A stretch of DNA of 64,000 bases from Variovorax brevis (GCF_030317105.1 NZ_JASZYG010000026.1:1-64000), one strand, 5' to 3'; counted from the stretch's first letter, positions 1 through 8,635 are shown. Numbers and translations are program-made. The notes: generated from the sequence alone by a model not told the origin.

Positions 1-176
1 GCCGACAGGCGGTCCACGTCGGCATAGCTCAGGCGCTGCCCGAATGAGCGGAAAGCCGTCTTGCCCGCGTACTGCTTCATCGCCTGCTCGAGCATGTCGA
101 CGATGGAGCTGAAGGCGTTGGGGTTGATGTCGTGCGGCACGCTGCCGTAGGAAGCGAGCCAGTGACGTTGCGTCAT
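1..176 (-). CDS. fadD: Long-chain fatty acyl-CoA ligase, N-terminal part (cut by window edge)
   Basis: The 58 visible residues start MTQRHWLASY and continue through a segment resembling the FadD N-terminus (VPHDINPNAFSSIVDMLEQ, then a KTAFRSFGQRLSYAD stretch). Family members activate fatty acids to acyl-CoA with ATP. A GGAG ribosome site lies just upstream of the ATG at 176. The adenylation motifs are outside the window, so the assignment rests on the N-terminal signature only. The gene is divergent from the GntR regulator. Confidence 0.75.
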   Translation of the reverse strand, partial: MTQRHWLASYGSVPHDINPNAFSSIVDMLEQAMKQYAGKTAFRSFGQRLSYADVDRLS

Positions 177-212
177 TCTTTTGTCTCCTCTGAACCAATG
201 ATTTAGTAGTTA

Positions 213-227
213 CCGGCAATTTGCCGG
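213..227. promoter_or_regulatory. Perfect palindrome upstream of fadD, candidate operator
   Basis: CCGGCAA at 213-219, one central base, then TTGCCGG at 221-227. It lies about 37-51 bases upstream of the fadD start, where an operator would act. I do not recognise it as the site of a known regulator. Confidence 0.35.
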
Positions 228-462
228 AAGCGCATTGTCGCTGCTCGCAAGCACGTTTCCGCGCGTCGGTTTGGCGAGGAAATGTGACTTCCTTCCTTTC
301 GGGATCGTGCGCTTCGTCGAGGAAGAGGCCGCCGTTTTGCAGGCATCAGTGAGCAATAAATGTCATGCGCCGTGACATGAATTACCGCCTTGAACGCGGG
401 TCGCGCGTCGCCCGTGGGATTGGGTAAAACCCCGATGCTCGTGTCCTGAATTGGTGCTTCAA

Positions 463-484
463 TGTATTAAGACGATTTAATACA
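463..484. promoter_or_regulatory. Palindromic operator candidate for the GntR/HutC regulator
   Basis: TGTATTAA at 463-470 and TTAATACA at 477-484 form a perfect 8-base inverted repeat with a 6-base spacer. It ends 8 bases before the regulator's GTG start. HutC-subfamily GntR proteins typically bind AT-rich dyads with GT...AC ends close to their own gene, so autoregulation of the whole operon is likely (inference). Confidence 0.55.
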
Positions 485-492
485 ACTTAGCC

Positions 493-1341
493 GTGCCACT
501 CCACAACTCACACGCTCCAACGCCGGGCCCGAGGCCGCTCGAAGCGTCGAGCCACGAGCCGCTCTACGTGCAGCTCGCGAACCGGCTGGCCGACGAAATC
601 TCCAGTGGCCGGCTGGCCCCCGGCCAGAAGGTGCCCACCGAGGCGGAGCTGATGGCGACCTTCGGCATCAGCCGCGTCACGGTTCGCCAGGCCATCCAGC
701 TGTTGACGGGCAATGGCCAACTGGTGTCCCACCGCGGCAAGGGCACCTTCGTGACCCGCGCCACGCTGCACCAGGACCTGAGCACCTTGCAGGGTTTCCA
801 GGATGCGCTGCGCAGCCAGGGCATCGAGCCGCAGACGGAGTTGCTGGAGTTCTCCGCCTCCAGTGGCCGCGTGGACCGCGACCTGCCGCAGGGCCTTGAC
901 TTGCCGGTGCGCCTGCGCCGCCGCTATTGCGTGGACGGCGAGCCCTTTGCCGTCGTCGAGGCCTACCTGCCCGCCGAAGCCGCGCAGCTGGGCGAGGCGA
1001 GGGCGCAGCAACTGGCCGTCTACGACATCCTCCAGCAGTTTTTGGGCATGCGCATCGGCGGCGCCGACGTGACGATCCAGTGCGCCCGCGCCAGCAACAA
1101 GGTGGCGGGCGAACTGGGGCTGGATGCCCGCAGCCATGTGCTGCTGATGCAGCGCACCTCGTACACGGTGGCCGGCAAGGCCTGCGAACACATGCGCATC
1201 CACATCGTGCCGGAGCGCTACACCTTCAAGCTGAGCGTGCCGGGCCCGATGGAGCTGGCCAGCGCACTGCAACCCACCGCACGGGGCGCGTCCATTGCCG
1301 CGTCGCACCCCACGCGTGAGCCACGAACCAACAGGAGATAG
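493..1341 (+). CDS. GntR/HutC-family transcriptional regulator
   Basis: 282 residues, GTG start. A winged-helix DNA-binding domain covers about residues 24-90 (PLYVQLANRLADEI, GQKVPTEAELM, ISRVTVRQAIQLL, HRGKGTFV). A UTRA-type effector domain follows at about 105-250. It is the first gene of the catabolic operon: the aconitase-X gene starts 3 bases after its stop. It sits directly behind the palindrome at 463-484, so it probably represses its own operon until the pathway substrate or an intermediate binds the UTRA domain. Family is certain; ligand is unknown. Confidence 0.92.
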   Translation: MPLHNSHAPTPGPRPLEASSHEPLYVQLANRLADEISSGRLAPGQKVPTEAELMATFGISRVTVRQAIQLLTGNGQLVSHRGKGTFVTRATLHQDLSTLQGFQDALRSQGIEPQTELLEFSASSGRVDRDLPQGLDLPVRLRRRYCVDGEPFAVVEAYLPAEAAQLGEARAQQLAVYDILQQFLGMRIGGADVTIQCARASNKVAGELGLDARSHVLLMQRTSYTVAGKACEHMRIHIVPERYTFKLSVPGPMELASALQPTARGASIAASHPTREPRTNRR

Positions 1342-1344
1342 CCC

Positions 1345-2658
1345 GTGGAAGCCCAAGTCCTTCAACGCAGCGCCAACGCCTCCGCAGGCCGGGTGCGCCG
1401 CGCCTCGCCGCCCGCCGGGCTCAACACCATGGTCCTGAACGACGAGGAAAAGGCCATGCTCGCCGGAGAGCACGGCTTCGTGGCCAAAACGGCCCTCGAA
1501 CACCAGATCAAGGTCGGCAACTTCTTCGGCGCACGCGACTTCGTCCCGGTGACGCAGGCGCACATCATGGCCGACACCGAAAGCCTGGGGCAGGCCGGCG
1601 TCGTCTGGCTCGAAAAGCTCGCCGACGCGCGTGCCGGGACGGTGCGCATCCCGACCATCACCGACCCGCGCGGCACCGACTTCTCCAAGGCCGGGATGCT
1701 GGGCCAGGCGGACTGGATGCTCGAGCTGGAACGCCGCGCCATCGAAGCCTTCAAGCGGCTCGGTGTCAGCATGACCGACACCTGCATCAACTACCAGACG
1801 GTGCTGGCCGCCACCCGTGGCGAGCATGTGGCCTTTGGCGACACCGGCGTCGTCATCTATTCCAACTCGGTGGGCGGGGCGCGCTCGAACTTCGAAGGCG
1901 GACCCTCCGCGCTGTCGGCCGGCCTGACGGGGCGCACACCGCGCTACGGCTATCACCTCGAGGCGCAGCGCCAAGCCAGCTTGCGCATCCAGCTCGACTG
2001 GACGCCACGCGAGCTGAACGACTGGGGCGCTTTGGGTGGCGTCATCGGCCGGCTGGCTGGCAACTATTGGGCCGTGCCCGTGATCGAGGGGCTGGACCGT
2101 GCGCCCACCTCGGACGAACTGAAGCACTTCGGCGCCGCCATGGCGAGCTTCGGCTCCACGGCGCTGTTTCATCTGGTGGGCATCACGCCGGAGGCGCAGC
2201 GCCTGTCCGACGTGGGTGGCGACAAGTTGCCGGTGGCACACCGCATCGGCGAGGCGGACATCGTCGCGCTGCGCCAGAGCTACGCCGTGGACGACGCCAT
2301 CGACGTGGTCGTGTTCTCCGCCCCGCAGCTGAGCATCTACGAATTGCGCGAGCTGGCCGCGATGTGCGAGGGCCGCCAGTTCAAGCGCCCGCTGCTCGCC
2401 GTGACCAGCCCGCAGGTCAAGCCCGACTGCGACCGCTTCGGCTACACCGGGGCCATCGAGGCGGCTGGTGGCAGCGTACTGTCGGGCATGTGCTTCTACC
2501 AGTCCTATGCACGCGAAATGAGCGAAGCCAAGGGCTGGAAGCGGCTGGCCACCAACAGCGCGAAGCTGGTCAACATCCTCGGCGGCTATGGCTACGTGCC
2601 CATGCTCGCCTCCATGCGCAGCTGCGTCGACGCTGCAGAAACCGGGATCCTTCGATGA
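1345..2658 (+). CDS. Aconitase X (AcnX) catalytic large subunit
   Basis: 437 residues, DUF521/AcnX family. Recognisable segments are LNDEEKAMLAGEHG near residue 30, TDTCINYQ and YSNSVGGARSNFEGGPSAL, and C-terminal cysteines in SPQVKPDCDRFGY and SGMCFYQSY. Known AcnX enzymes are Fe-S dehydratases acting on cis-3-hydroxyproline or mevalonate 5-phosphate; the substrate here is not known. The GTG start at 1345 is chosen because AGGAG precedes it. It adds about 28 residues before the usual family start (ATG at 1429, which lacks a ribosome site). The small subunit is a separate gene overlapping by ATGA, the two-subunit layout. Confidence 0.9.
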   Translation: MEAQVLQRSANASAGRVRRASPPAGLNTMVLNDEEKAMLAGEHGFVAKTALEHQIKVGNFFGARDFVPVTQAHIMADTESLGQAGVVWLEKLADARAGTVRIPTITDPRGTDFSKAGMLGQADWMLELERRAIEAFKRLGVSMTDTCINYQTVLAATRGEHVAFGDTGVVIYSNSVGGARSNFEGGPSALSAGLTGRTPRYGYHLEAQRQASLRIQLDWTPRELNDWGALGGVIGRLAGNYWAVPVIEGLDRAPTSDELKHFGAAMASFGSTALFHLVGITPEAQRLSDVGGDKLPVAHRIGEADIVALRQSYAVDDAIDVVVFSAPQLSIYELRELAAMCEGRQFKRPLLAVTSPQVKPDCDRFGYTGAIEAAGGSVLSGMCFYQSYAREMSEAKGWKRLATNSAKLVNILGGYGYVPMLASMRSCVDAAETGILR

Positions 2659-3149
2659 GCACAAGCACCACCACTTTCAGGGCGCGCCACGCGATGGGTC
2701 AGCGCGTCGTCGGGCAGGCCCTCGTTGCGCATGACGGCTTTTCGGCACGCTACGACCTCAATCGCCTGCAAGGCGTGTTCTCGCGCCCGGCGCACAAGCT
2801 GGTGGGGCAGTCGTACGTCGACCGCATCCTCGTGCTCGACACCGCAAAAGGCGGCGTCGCCACGGCATGGATGCTGCACGAAATGCGCTCGCGCAACATG
2901 GCGCCGGTCGCCATCGTCTTCAACACGGTCAACACCATCCTGGCGCAAGGCGCGGCCCTTGGCGACGTGACGATGCTGGCCGGCTTCGACACCGACATCA
3001 CGGCCCAGATCGCGCACGGCGCCATGGTCGAGATCGACCCCGAGGCGATGACCATCCGCGTGCTCGATACGGACGAGGTCGTGCAGGGCGCCGAACTGGC
3101 GCAGGACCTGCGGCCCGTCCACGGCCCCGCGCGCGGCGCCGCACTCTGA
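2655..3149 (+). CDS. Aconitase X swivel (small) subunit, DUF126
   Basis: 164 residues. It matches the AcnX swivel domain: GQALVAHDGFSARYD at the start and a central RILVLDTAKGGVATAWML segment. Its ATG lies inside the stop of the large-subunit gene (ATGA at 2655-2658), implying translational coupling and a stoichiometric complex. The swivel domain closes over the Fe-S active site of the large subunit in aconitase-superfamily dehydratases. The family is clear; the substrate is undetermined. Confidence 0.9.
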   Translation: MSTSTTTFRARHAMGQRVVGQALVAHDGFSARYDLNRLQGVFSRPAHKLVGQSYVDRILVLDTAKGGVATAWMLHEMRSRNMAPVAIVFNTVNTILAQGAALGDVTMLAGFDTDITAQIAHGAMVEIDPEAMTIRVLDTDEVVQGAELAQDLRPVHGPARGAAL

Positions 3150-3175
3150 CTGAACATTTCGCGAGGACGCTCCCC

Positions 3176-4348
3176 ATGATTCCCATCTACACCGCCATCG
3201 GGCTGCAGACCCGCACCTACGACTGCATGTACACGTTGAGCGACACGCCCAACTTCAAGCGCAACCTCGACCACATCTGCAACATGATCGACGTGGCGGT
3301 GCTCTCGTCCATCGAGAACCCCGTCAAGCTGCTGGCGCTGGCCGAAGGCGCGATCCAGGGCTTTCCGGACGAACTGCGCGACTGGGACACCGCCGCCTAC
3401 GCGGCCCGCGGCGCCATCGACATCCCCGGCCCGGTCACGGACGTGCTGGCCGAGCGCGCGGTGAAGTGGGGCATCTACATCATTGCGCAGGCCAAGGCGC
3501 GCATGCCGGAGTTTCCGGACCGGTTCTTCAACACGATGTTCATCATTGACCCGGCCGGCAAGATCATCCACCAGCACCGCAAGAACATCATCTTCACCAT
3601 CGAGCACAGCACCACGCCGCACGACGTGTACGACCAGTGGGTGGAGATGTTCGGCGAAGGGCTGGACGCCTTCTTCCCGGTGGCGCGCACGGCCATCGGG
3701 AACATCGGCGCCTGCATCTGCATGGAAGGCAACCTGCCCGAGACCGCGCGCGGCGTGGCCATGAATGGCGCGGAGATCATCTACCGCCCCAGCTCGATGG
3801 AGAACAAGACGACCCAAGGCGCATGGGAGATCCAGAACCGGTCGCGCGCCCTGGACAACGCCTGCTACGTGCTCGCGCCCAACACCGGCCGCCACTACAT
3901 CGACGACAAGCAGAGCCAGGGCTTTTTCTGCGGCGGCAAGTCGATGATCGTCGACTACCGCGGCTCGCTGATGCACCTGAACGACTCGCATGACGACTGC
4001 TTCGTGTCGGCGCCGCTGAACATCGAGGCGCTGCGCTACCACCGCAGCAACGCCAAGAACTTCAACTGGATTCCGCACATCCGATCGGAGCTGTTCCGCC
4101 TGATCTACGAGAAGAGCGTGTGGCCGGCCAACCTCACCGCCAAGACTGCGCACATGCGCCGCGAGGCGGCCGAGGAGGTGATGACGCAGACCGTGCGCAA
4201 GCTGGAAGAGCGCGGCGTGTTCACCCGCTCGGCGCTGGAGCCGCAGCCGGTGCAAGCCAAGCCTGCCGCCAAGCCCGCCGCAACGACATCTTCCACCGCG
4301 AAGGGCAAGCCCCACGCCAAGCGCCCGACGCGCTCCAGCGCCACCTGA
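3176..4348 (+). CDS. Nitrilase-superfamily amidohydrolase (aliphatic amidase-like)
   Basis: 390 residues. The carbon-nitrogen hydrolase triad is visible: Glu in LAEGAIQGFPDE (about residue 60), Lys in HQHRKNII (about 140), and nucleophilic Cys in IGACICMEGNLPE (about 180). The family hydrolyses amides or nitriles to acids and ammonia. The last 35 residues are a Lys/Ala/Pro-rich tail with no family counterpart, probably disordered. Start chosen for GAGGA 9 bases upstream; an open frame continues upstream but overlaps the AcnX gene. Its place beside AcnX suggests it opens a lactam or removes an amide nitrogen (inference). Confidence 0.85.
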   Translation: MIPIYTAIGLQTRTYDCMYTLSDTPNFKRNLDHICNMIDVAVLSSIENPVKLLALAEGAIQGFPDELRDWDTAAYAARGAIDIPGPVTDVLAERAVKWGIYIIAQAKARMPEFPDRFFNTMFIIDPAGKIIHQHRKNIIFTIEHSTTPHDVYDQWVEMFGEGLDAFFPVARTAIGNIGACICMEGNLPETARGVAMNGAEIIYRPSSMENKTTQGAWEIQNRSRALDNACYVLAPNTGRHYIDDKQSQGFFCGGKSMIVDYRGSLMHLNDSHDDCFVSAPLNIEALRYHRSNAKNFNWIPHIRSELFRLIYEKSVWPANLTAKTAHMRREAAEEVMTQTVRKLEERGVFTRSALEPQPVQAKPAAKPAATTSSTAKGKPHAKRPTRSSAT

Positions 4349-4408
4349 TTTGAAGCCCCGGCCCGCCCGGCCGGGAGCGATGCACAAACACTGCACGAGG
4401 GAACTGTC

Positions 4409-5422
4409 ATGAAGAAACTTACGCGTTCGATCCTGGCCGGACTTGGCCTCCTGGCCGCCGCATCCGCCTGCATGGCGCAAGCCAATCTGGGTGGTGGCGA
4501 AGCCGTGCGCATCAACGACTACCCCGGTGTCGGCAACCCGCTGGCACGCGTGGTGGTCGCCAAGCAGTTGTGCGAGAAGTACGGCCTGAAGTGCACGCTG
4601 CAAACCATTCCCGGTGCGCCGCTGGTGCTGCAGGCCCTCATCGGCGGCAGCATCGACGTCGGAGGCGCCGCGGCGGAAGTCGGCATGCAGGCAGCGGCCA
4701 AGGGCGCCGACCTGAAAGTGCTTGGCAACGCGCTGCGCGACACCAACTTCTTCCTCGTGGCGAGCAACAGCCTCAGCCTGCCCAACGCGGCCAAGGGCTA
4801 CCCGGCCGTGATGGCCGACTTCAAGGGCAAGAAGATCGGCGTGACGGCGCGCGGCTCGGGTGCAGAGCTCCAGTTCGTCGAACTGCTGGTCGGCGCGGGA
4901 ATGACGCCCAACGACGTGACTTTCGTCGCCGTGGGCGCGCCCGACACCGCCTACCCCGCGTTGACCAACAACCAGATCGACGCCGCACTGAGCTTCGAAC
5001 CCCTGGCCGCCTTCTGCGAGGTGCTCCAGAGCTGCAAGATGGTCATCGACATGCGGCGCGGCGAGGGCAGCGCAGAGCTCAAAAAGCTCAACGGTGCCGC
5101 TGCGCCCCTGTGGATCCGCAGCCAGTACGCCAGGGAGAAGCCGCAAGTCATCGAAGCGCTGCGCAAGGCCTTCACCGACGCCGAGACCTTCTATCAAAAC
5201 CCGGCCAACTTCGACGAGATCATCAAGATCCACCAGCAGTACTTCAAGCTGAACCACCCGCAGGGCGACAAGATCCTGGCTGCCGCCATCAAGGCCTCGA
5301 TTCCGGCGGCGGTGTTCAAGCTGGACAGGGTCGCGCTGCAGGCCAACGCCGACCACCTGCTCAACAAGAAGCAGTTGCCCAAGCGCTTCGACACCACCAC
5401 CTTGCTGCTCGATCCGCAATGA
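4409..5422 (+). CDS. ABC transporter substrate-binding protein, SsuA/TauA/NMT1 type
   Basis: 337 residues with a Sec signal peptide (MKKLTRSILAGLGLLAAASA, cleavage after CMAQA), so periplasmic. The mature protein is an SsuA/THI5-like binding protein: KKIGVTARGSGAELQFVELL in the first lobe, AALSFEPLAAFCEVLQ in the second. Its stop overlaps the start of the ATPase gene (ATGA at 5419-5422), and the permease follows. Such systems carry sulfonates, nitrate or small heterocycles. The catabolic setting suggests it captures the pathway substrate. Confidence 0.88.
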   Translation: MKKLTRSILAGLGLLAAASACMAQANLGGGEAVRINDYPGVGNPLARVVVAKQLCEKYGLKCTLQTIPGAPLVLQALIGGSIDVGGAAAEVGMQAAAKGADLKVLGNALRDTNFFLVASNSLSLPNAAKGYPAVMADFKGKKIGVTARGSGAELQFVELLVGAGMTPNDVTFVAVGAPDTAYPALTNNQIDAALSFEPLAAFCEVLQSCKMVIDMRRGEGSAELKKLNGAAAPLWIRSQYAREKPQVIEALRKAFTDAETFYQNPANFDEIIKIHQQYFKLNHPQGDKILAAAIKASIPAAVFKLDRVALQANADHLLNKKQLPKRFDTTTLLLDPQ

Positions 5423-6267
5423 ACTCGGCCGCCTTCAAAGTGATTCCCTTGGACGCTGCCGCCCACGCGCGCCCGGCCCGGGCCGCAGCCACAGGCGCGC
5501 CGGTGATCGAGGTCGATCACGTTTCACTCAATTTCGGCGGCGGCGTGCAAGCCCTGGCCGACACCTCGCTGAGCATCGCGCGGCAGGAGTTCGTGTCCGT
5601 CATCGGGCCGAGCGGCTGCGGCAAGACCACGCTGCTCAACCTGCTCGCCGGCCTGGTGGAGCAGCCCTACGAAGGCCGCATCAACCTGCTGGGACAAAAG
5701 CCCACGTTGGGCAATCCCTCCGTGTCGTACATGCTGGCGCGCGACTGCCTCCTGCCGTGGCGCACGGCGCTGGAGAACACCTGCTACGGCATGGAGGTGC
5801 GAGGCGTCAGCCGGCCCGAGGCCGAGCGCCGGGCGCGCGAACTGCTGGCGCAGGTGGGCCTCTCGCAATTTGAAAGCGCGTACCCCAAGGCCCTGTCGCA
5901 CGGCATGCGCCAGCGCGTCGCGCTGGCCCGCACCTTCTGCCTGGACTCGCCGCTGCTGCTCATGGATGAGCCCTTCGGCGCGCTGGACGCGCAGACCAAG
6001 ATCATGTTGCACGACACGCTCATGCGCCTTTACGAGAACGAAAAGCGCACAGTGGTGTTCATCACGCACGACCTGGCCGAGGCGATCACGCTGTCGGACC
6101 GCGTGATCGTCATGACGCCGCGGCCGGGCCGCATCGTTCGCGAAGTCGACATCGACCTGCCGCGCCCACGCTCCGTGCGCGAGCTCCAGGCCAATCCGCG
6201 CTTTCACGAGCTGTACGCCGAGCTGTGGAACACGCTCGACCAGGCCATGCACGGCGCCGGGCACTGA
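5419..6267 (+). CDS. ABC transporter ATP-binding protein, SsuB/TauB type
   Basis: 282 residues. Walker A GPSGCGKTT is near residue 66, signature LSHGMRQRVALAR near 158, Walker B LLLMDEPFGALDA near 182, and switch His in ITHDLAEA near 217. The Q-loop reads YMLARDCLLPW, where relatives have FQ-x-x-x-LLPW: the usual Gln is Ala. The start overlaps the binding-protein stop; an open frame upstream of 5419 is a shadow of that gene. It energises the permease encoded next. Confidence 0.9.
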   Translation: MNSAAFKVIPLDAAAHARPARAAATGAPVIEVDHVSLNFGGGVQALADTSLSIARQEFVSVIGPSGCGKTTLLNLLAGLVEQPYEGRINLLGQKPTLGNPSVSYMLARDCLLPWRTALENTCYGMEVRGVSRPEAERRARELLAQVGLSQFESAYPKALSHGMRQRVALARTFCLDSPLLLMDEPFGALDAQTKIMLHDTLMRLYENEKRTVVFITHDLAEAITLSDRVIVMTPRPGRIVREVDIDLPRPRSVRELQANPRFHELYAELWNTLDQAMHGAGH

Positions 6268-6285
6268 GTCAGGGAGGCACACAAC

Positions 6286-7038
6286 ATGAACCGATTTCGA
6301 ATGATGGCCGCCCACGCGGTGTTTCTGGCGGTGTTTCTCGGTGCCTGGGAATACGCGTCGCGTGCCGGCTGGCTGGCACCCACGTCCTTTGGGCGGCCCA
6401 GCTCGATCCTGGAGTTCCTGTGGGACGGGCTGTTCGTTTCGCGCAGCCTGCTGGTCGACCTTGGGTGGACCCTGGGCGCCACCTTCCTGGCCTTCATCCT
6501 GGGCAGCGTGCTGGCCATCCTGGCCGGCTTGCTGTTCATCAACTTCCCCGCCTTCGAGAAGTTCTGCGAGCCTTACCTATCGGCCATCAACGCGATGCCG
6601 CGCATTGCGCTGGCGCCGTTGTTCATCCTGTGGTTCGGGCTGGGCATCGGCTCGAAGATCGCGGTGGGCGTGAGCCTGACCTTTTTCATTGTGCTGTCGA
6701 GCACCGTGGCGGGGATGCGTGCGGTCAGCGCCGACTGGCTCACGCTCTCGCGCACGCTGGGCGCCAGGCCCGGGCAGCTGTTCTTCAAGGTGACCTTGCC
6801 GAGCGCCACGCCGGTGATGTTCTCGGGCCTGCGACTGGGCCTGGTGTATTCGTTGCTGGGGGTGGTGGGCGCGGAAATCCTTGCGTCGGAGCATGGCCTG
6901 GGCCAGCAGGTGGCGTACCTCACGTCCACCTTCGACATGAGCGGGGTGATGGGCTTGCTCGTCCTGCTCGCCATCGTCGGATCGCTGGTGACGTGGGGCA
7001 TGAATCGGCTCGAAGCCAAGCTGCTTTCGTGGCAATGA
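6286..7038 (+). CDS. ABC transporter permease, SsuC/TauC type
   Basis: 250 residues, about six membrane helices. The cytoplasmic EAA-type loop is visible as LSRTLGARPGQLFFKVTLPSATPVMFSGL (about residues 150-178, split by family as EAA-x3-G). It follows the ATPase by 18 bases with a GGGAGG ribosome site and completes the importer (binding protein, ATPase, permease). Confidence 0.9.
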   Translation: MNRFRMMAAHAVFLAVFLGAWEYASRAGWLAPTSFGRPSSILEFLWDGLFVSRSLLVDLGWTLGATFLAFILGSVLAILAGLLFINFPAFEKFCEPYLSAINAMPRIALAPLFILWFGLGIGSKIAVGVSLTFFIVLSSTVAGMRAVSADWLTLSRTLGARPGQLFFKVTLPSATPVMFSGLRLGLVYSLLGVVGAEILASEHGLGQQVAYLTSTFDMSGVMGLLVLLAIVGSLVTWGMNRLEAKLLSWQ

Positions 7039-7064
7039 CAGCGTCACCTCAAGGAGAGACTTTC

Positions 7065-7862
7065 ATGAATCAAGCCACCCTGAATGGAAAAGTCGCGTGG
7101 GTTACCGGAGGCGCGACCGGCATCGGCTTTGCGACCGCGAGGGCGCTGGCCGATGCGGGCGCACGCGTCATCGTCAGCGGTCACCAGCGCGAGGCGCTCG
7201 ATGCGGCGGCCAGGGAAATGTGCGAGGCCGGCGTGCACTGCGAATTCGAACTCGTCGATGTGGCCGACCCCGCCTCGGTGGCGCAGGCGGGCCAGGCGAT
7301 CCTGGCGCAGCACGGCACGGTCGACATCCTGGTGAATTGCGCGGGCCTGAACGTGCCGCAGCGCTTCCTGCATGAACTCACCGTCGTGGACTGGCGCCGC
7401 ATGCTCGACGTCAACCTCAGCGGCGCGCTGTACTGCGCGCAGGCCGTGTTGCCGGGCATGCGCGCCAAAGGCGAAGGCCTGATCGTGAACATCGCCTCCT
7501 GGGGCGGCAAGCACGTGGTGCGCGCGGCCGGTGCGGCCTACACCGCGGCCAAGCACGCGGTGGTGGCGCTCACCGAATCGATCAACATCGAGGAGTGCGT
7601 CAACGGCATCCGGGCCTGCACGATCTGCCCGGCCGAGGTGTCCACGCCCTTCCTGGACCAGCGGCCCGTGCCGCCGACCGAGGAAGAACGCGCGTCCTTC
7701 CTGCTGCCTGAAGACCTCGGGCGCGTGATCCGGATGGTGGCGGAGTTGCCGGCGCGTGCGTGCGTGAACGAGATCGTCATTTCGCCGACGCGCAATCCGC
7801 TGTACATGGCGCAGCATCCCCGGCGCGAAGCCCCGCCAACTACTGCTTCTGTGACGGCATGA
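7065..7862 (+). CDS. SDR-family NAD(P)-dependent oxidoreductase 1
   Basis: 265 residues, classical short-chain dehydrogenase/reductase. Cofactor motif TGGATGIG lies near residue 15, NCAG near 90, catalytic Ser in NIASWGG, and YTAAK (Tyr-x3-Lys) near 160. It oxidises an alcohol or reduces a carbonyl. AAGGAGAG precedes the start. Its stop overlaps the start of the next SDR (ATGA at 7859-7862), so the two are translationally coupled. It is one of three different SDRs placed before the monooxygenases, consistent with several dehydrogenation steps on diols or ring alcohols (inference). Confidence 0.88.
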   Translation: MNQATLNGKVAWVTGGATGIGFATARALADAGARVIVSGHQREALDAAAREMCEAGVHCEFELVDVADPASVAQAGQAILAQHGTVDILVNCAGLNVPQRFLHELTVVDWRRMLDVNLSGALYCAQAVLPGMRAKGEGLIVNIASWGGKHVVRAAGAAYTAAKHAVVALTESINIEECVNGIRACTICPAEVSTPFLDQRPVPPTEEERASFLLPEDLGRVIRMVAELPARACVNEIVISPTRNPLYMAQHPRREAPPTTASVTA

Positions 7863-8635
7863 CGAACGCCACGAGAAGCGCACTCGTCACCGGCGGCGGC
7901 TCCGGCATCGGCGCCGCTGCGGCACGTCAACTGGCGGCGGCGGGCTACCGCGTGGCCATCAACTACATCGGCGACGAGGGTTGCGCGAAAGACGTCGCCG
8001 GGCAGATCCGCAGCGCGGGCGGCGAATGCCTGCTGCTGCCGGCCGACGTGTCCGATCCGGCGCAGGTCGCCAGCATGTTCGATGCGGCCGCCGCGCAGTT
8101 CGGACGGCTCGACGTGCTGGTTCACTCCGCGGGCGTGGACACGGCCTGGCCGGTCGGCATTGCGGAAATCGCGGATGCCGATGTCGAGCGCATCGTGCGC
8201 GTCAACGTGCTGGGCGCGATCTGGTGCTGCCGGGAAGCCGCGCGGCGCATGGGCACGCAGCAAGGGGGCGAGGGCGGCTGCATCGTGATCGTGTCGTCGA
8301 TGGCGGCCACCATTGGCGGGCGCGTCGGCAAGACGGTGTACGGCGCCTCGAAGGCGGCAGTCGACGGCCTGACGCAAGGGCTTGCGCGCGAATTGGCGCC
8401 GCAAAAGATCCGCATCAACGCCGTGCGGCCGGGCGCCACGCAAACGCCGATGCTCGGCGCCTTTGCGCACGACGAAGCCTACGCCAGGCGCATCGCCGGC
8501 TCGATTCCGATGGGGCGCATCGCCCAGCCCGAAGAGGTGGCCGAGGCCATTTTCTGGCTCACGTCCGATGCCGCTTCCTTCGTGTCGGGCGCTCTGCTGG
8601 ATGTGTCCGGCGGCGGGTTTTCCATCGCCAGCTAG
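7859..8635 (+). CDS. SDR-family NAD(P)-dependent oxidoreductase 2
   Basis: 258 residues, classical SDR with every key motif: TGGGSGIG near residue 11, HSAG near 91, catalytic Ser in VIVSSMAA, and YGASK near 157. The C-terminal ending VSGALLDVSGGGF is typical of FabG-like enzymes. It overlaps the preceding SDR by ATGA. Substrate unknown; a dehydrogenase role in the operon's pathway is inferred from position. Confidence 0.88.
   Translation: MTNATRSALVTGGGSGIGAAAARQLAAAGYRVAINYIGDEGCAKDVAGQIRSAGGECLLLPADVSDPAQVASMFDAAAAQFGRLDVLVHSAGVDTAWPVGIAEIADADVERIVRVNVLGAIWCCREAARRMGTQQGGEGGCIVIVSSMAATIGGRVGKTVYGASKAAVDGLTQGLARELAPQKIRINAVRPGATQTPMLGAFAHDEAYARRIAGSIPMGRIAQPEEVAEAIFWLTSDAASFVSGALLDVSGGGFSIAS

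Larger units (their letters stand above)
177..492. other. Divergent intergenic region, fadD / GntR operon
   Basis: This 316-base gap contains no convincing gene. It holds three dyad symmetries: a 15-base perfect palindrome at 213-227, a short inverted repeat at 361-377 (TGTCA, 7-base gap, TGACA), and a longer palindrome at 463-484 directly before the GntR start. I see no clear sigma-70 promoter hexamers. Confidence 0.5.

Noticed and set aside
508..2664. Long minus-strand open frame of 718 codons opposite the GntR and AcnX genes
   Set aside because: High-GC antisense shadow. The translation is His/Arg/Ala-rich with no recognisable domain, and real genes with clear motifs occupy the other strand.
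4570..5418. Upstream extension of the ABC ATPase reading frame
   Set aside because: It overlaps the whole binding-protein gene in another frame; the true start is the ATG at 5419 inside ATGA.
2750..5419. Minus-strand open frame of 889 codons
   Set aside because: Same antisense pattern, opposite AcnX small subunit, amidase and binding-protein genes.
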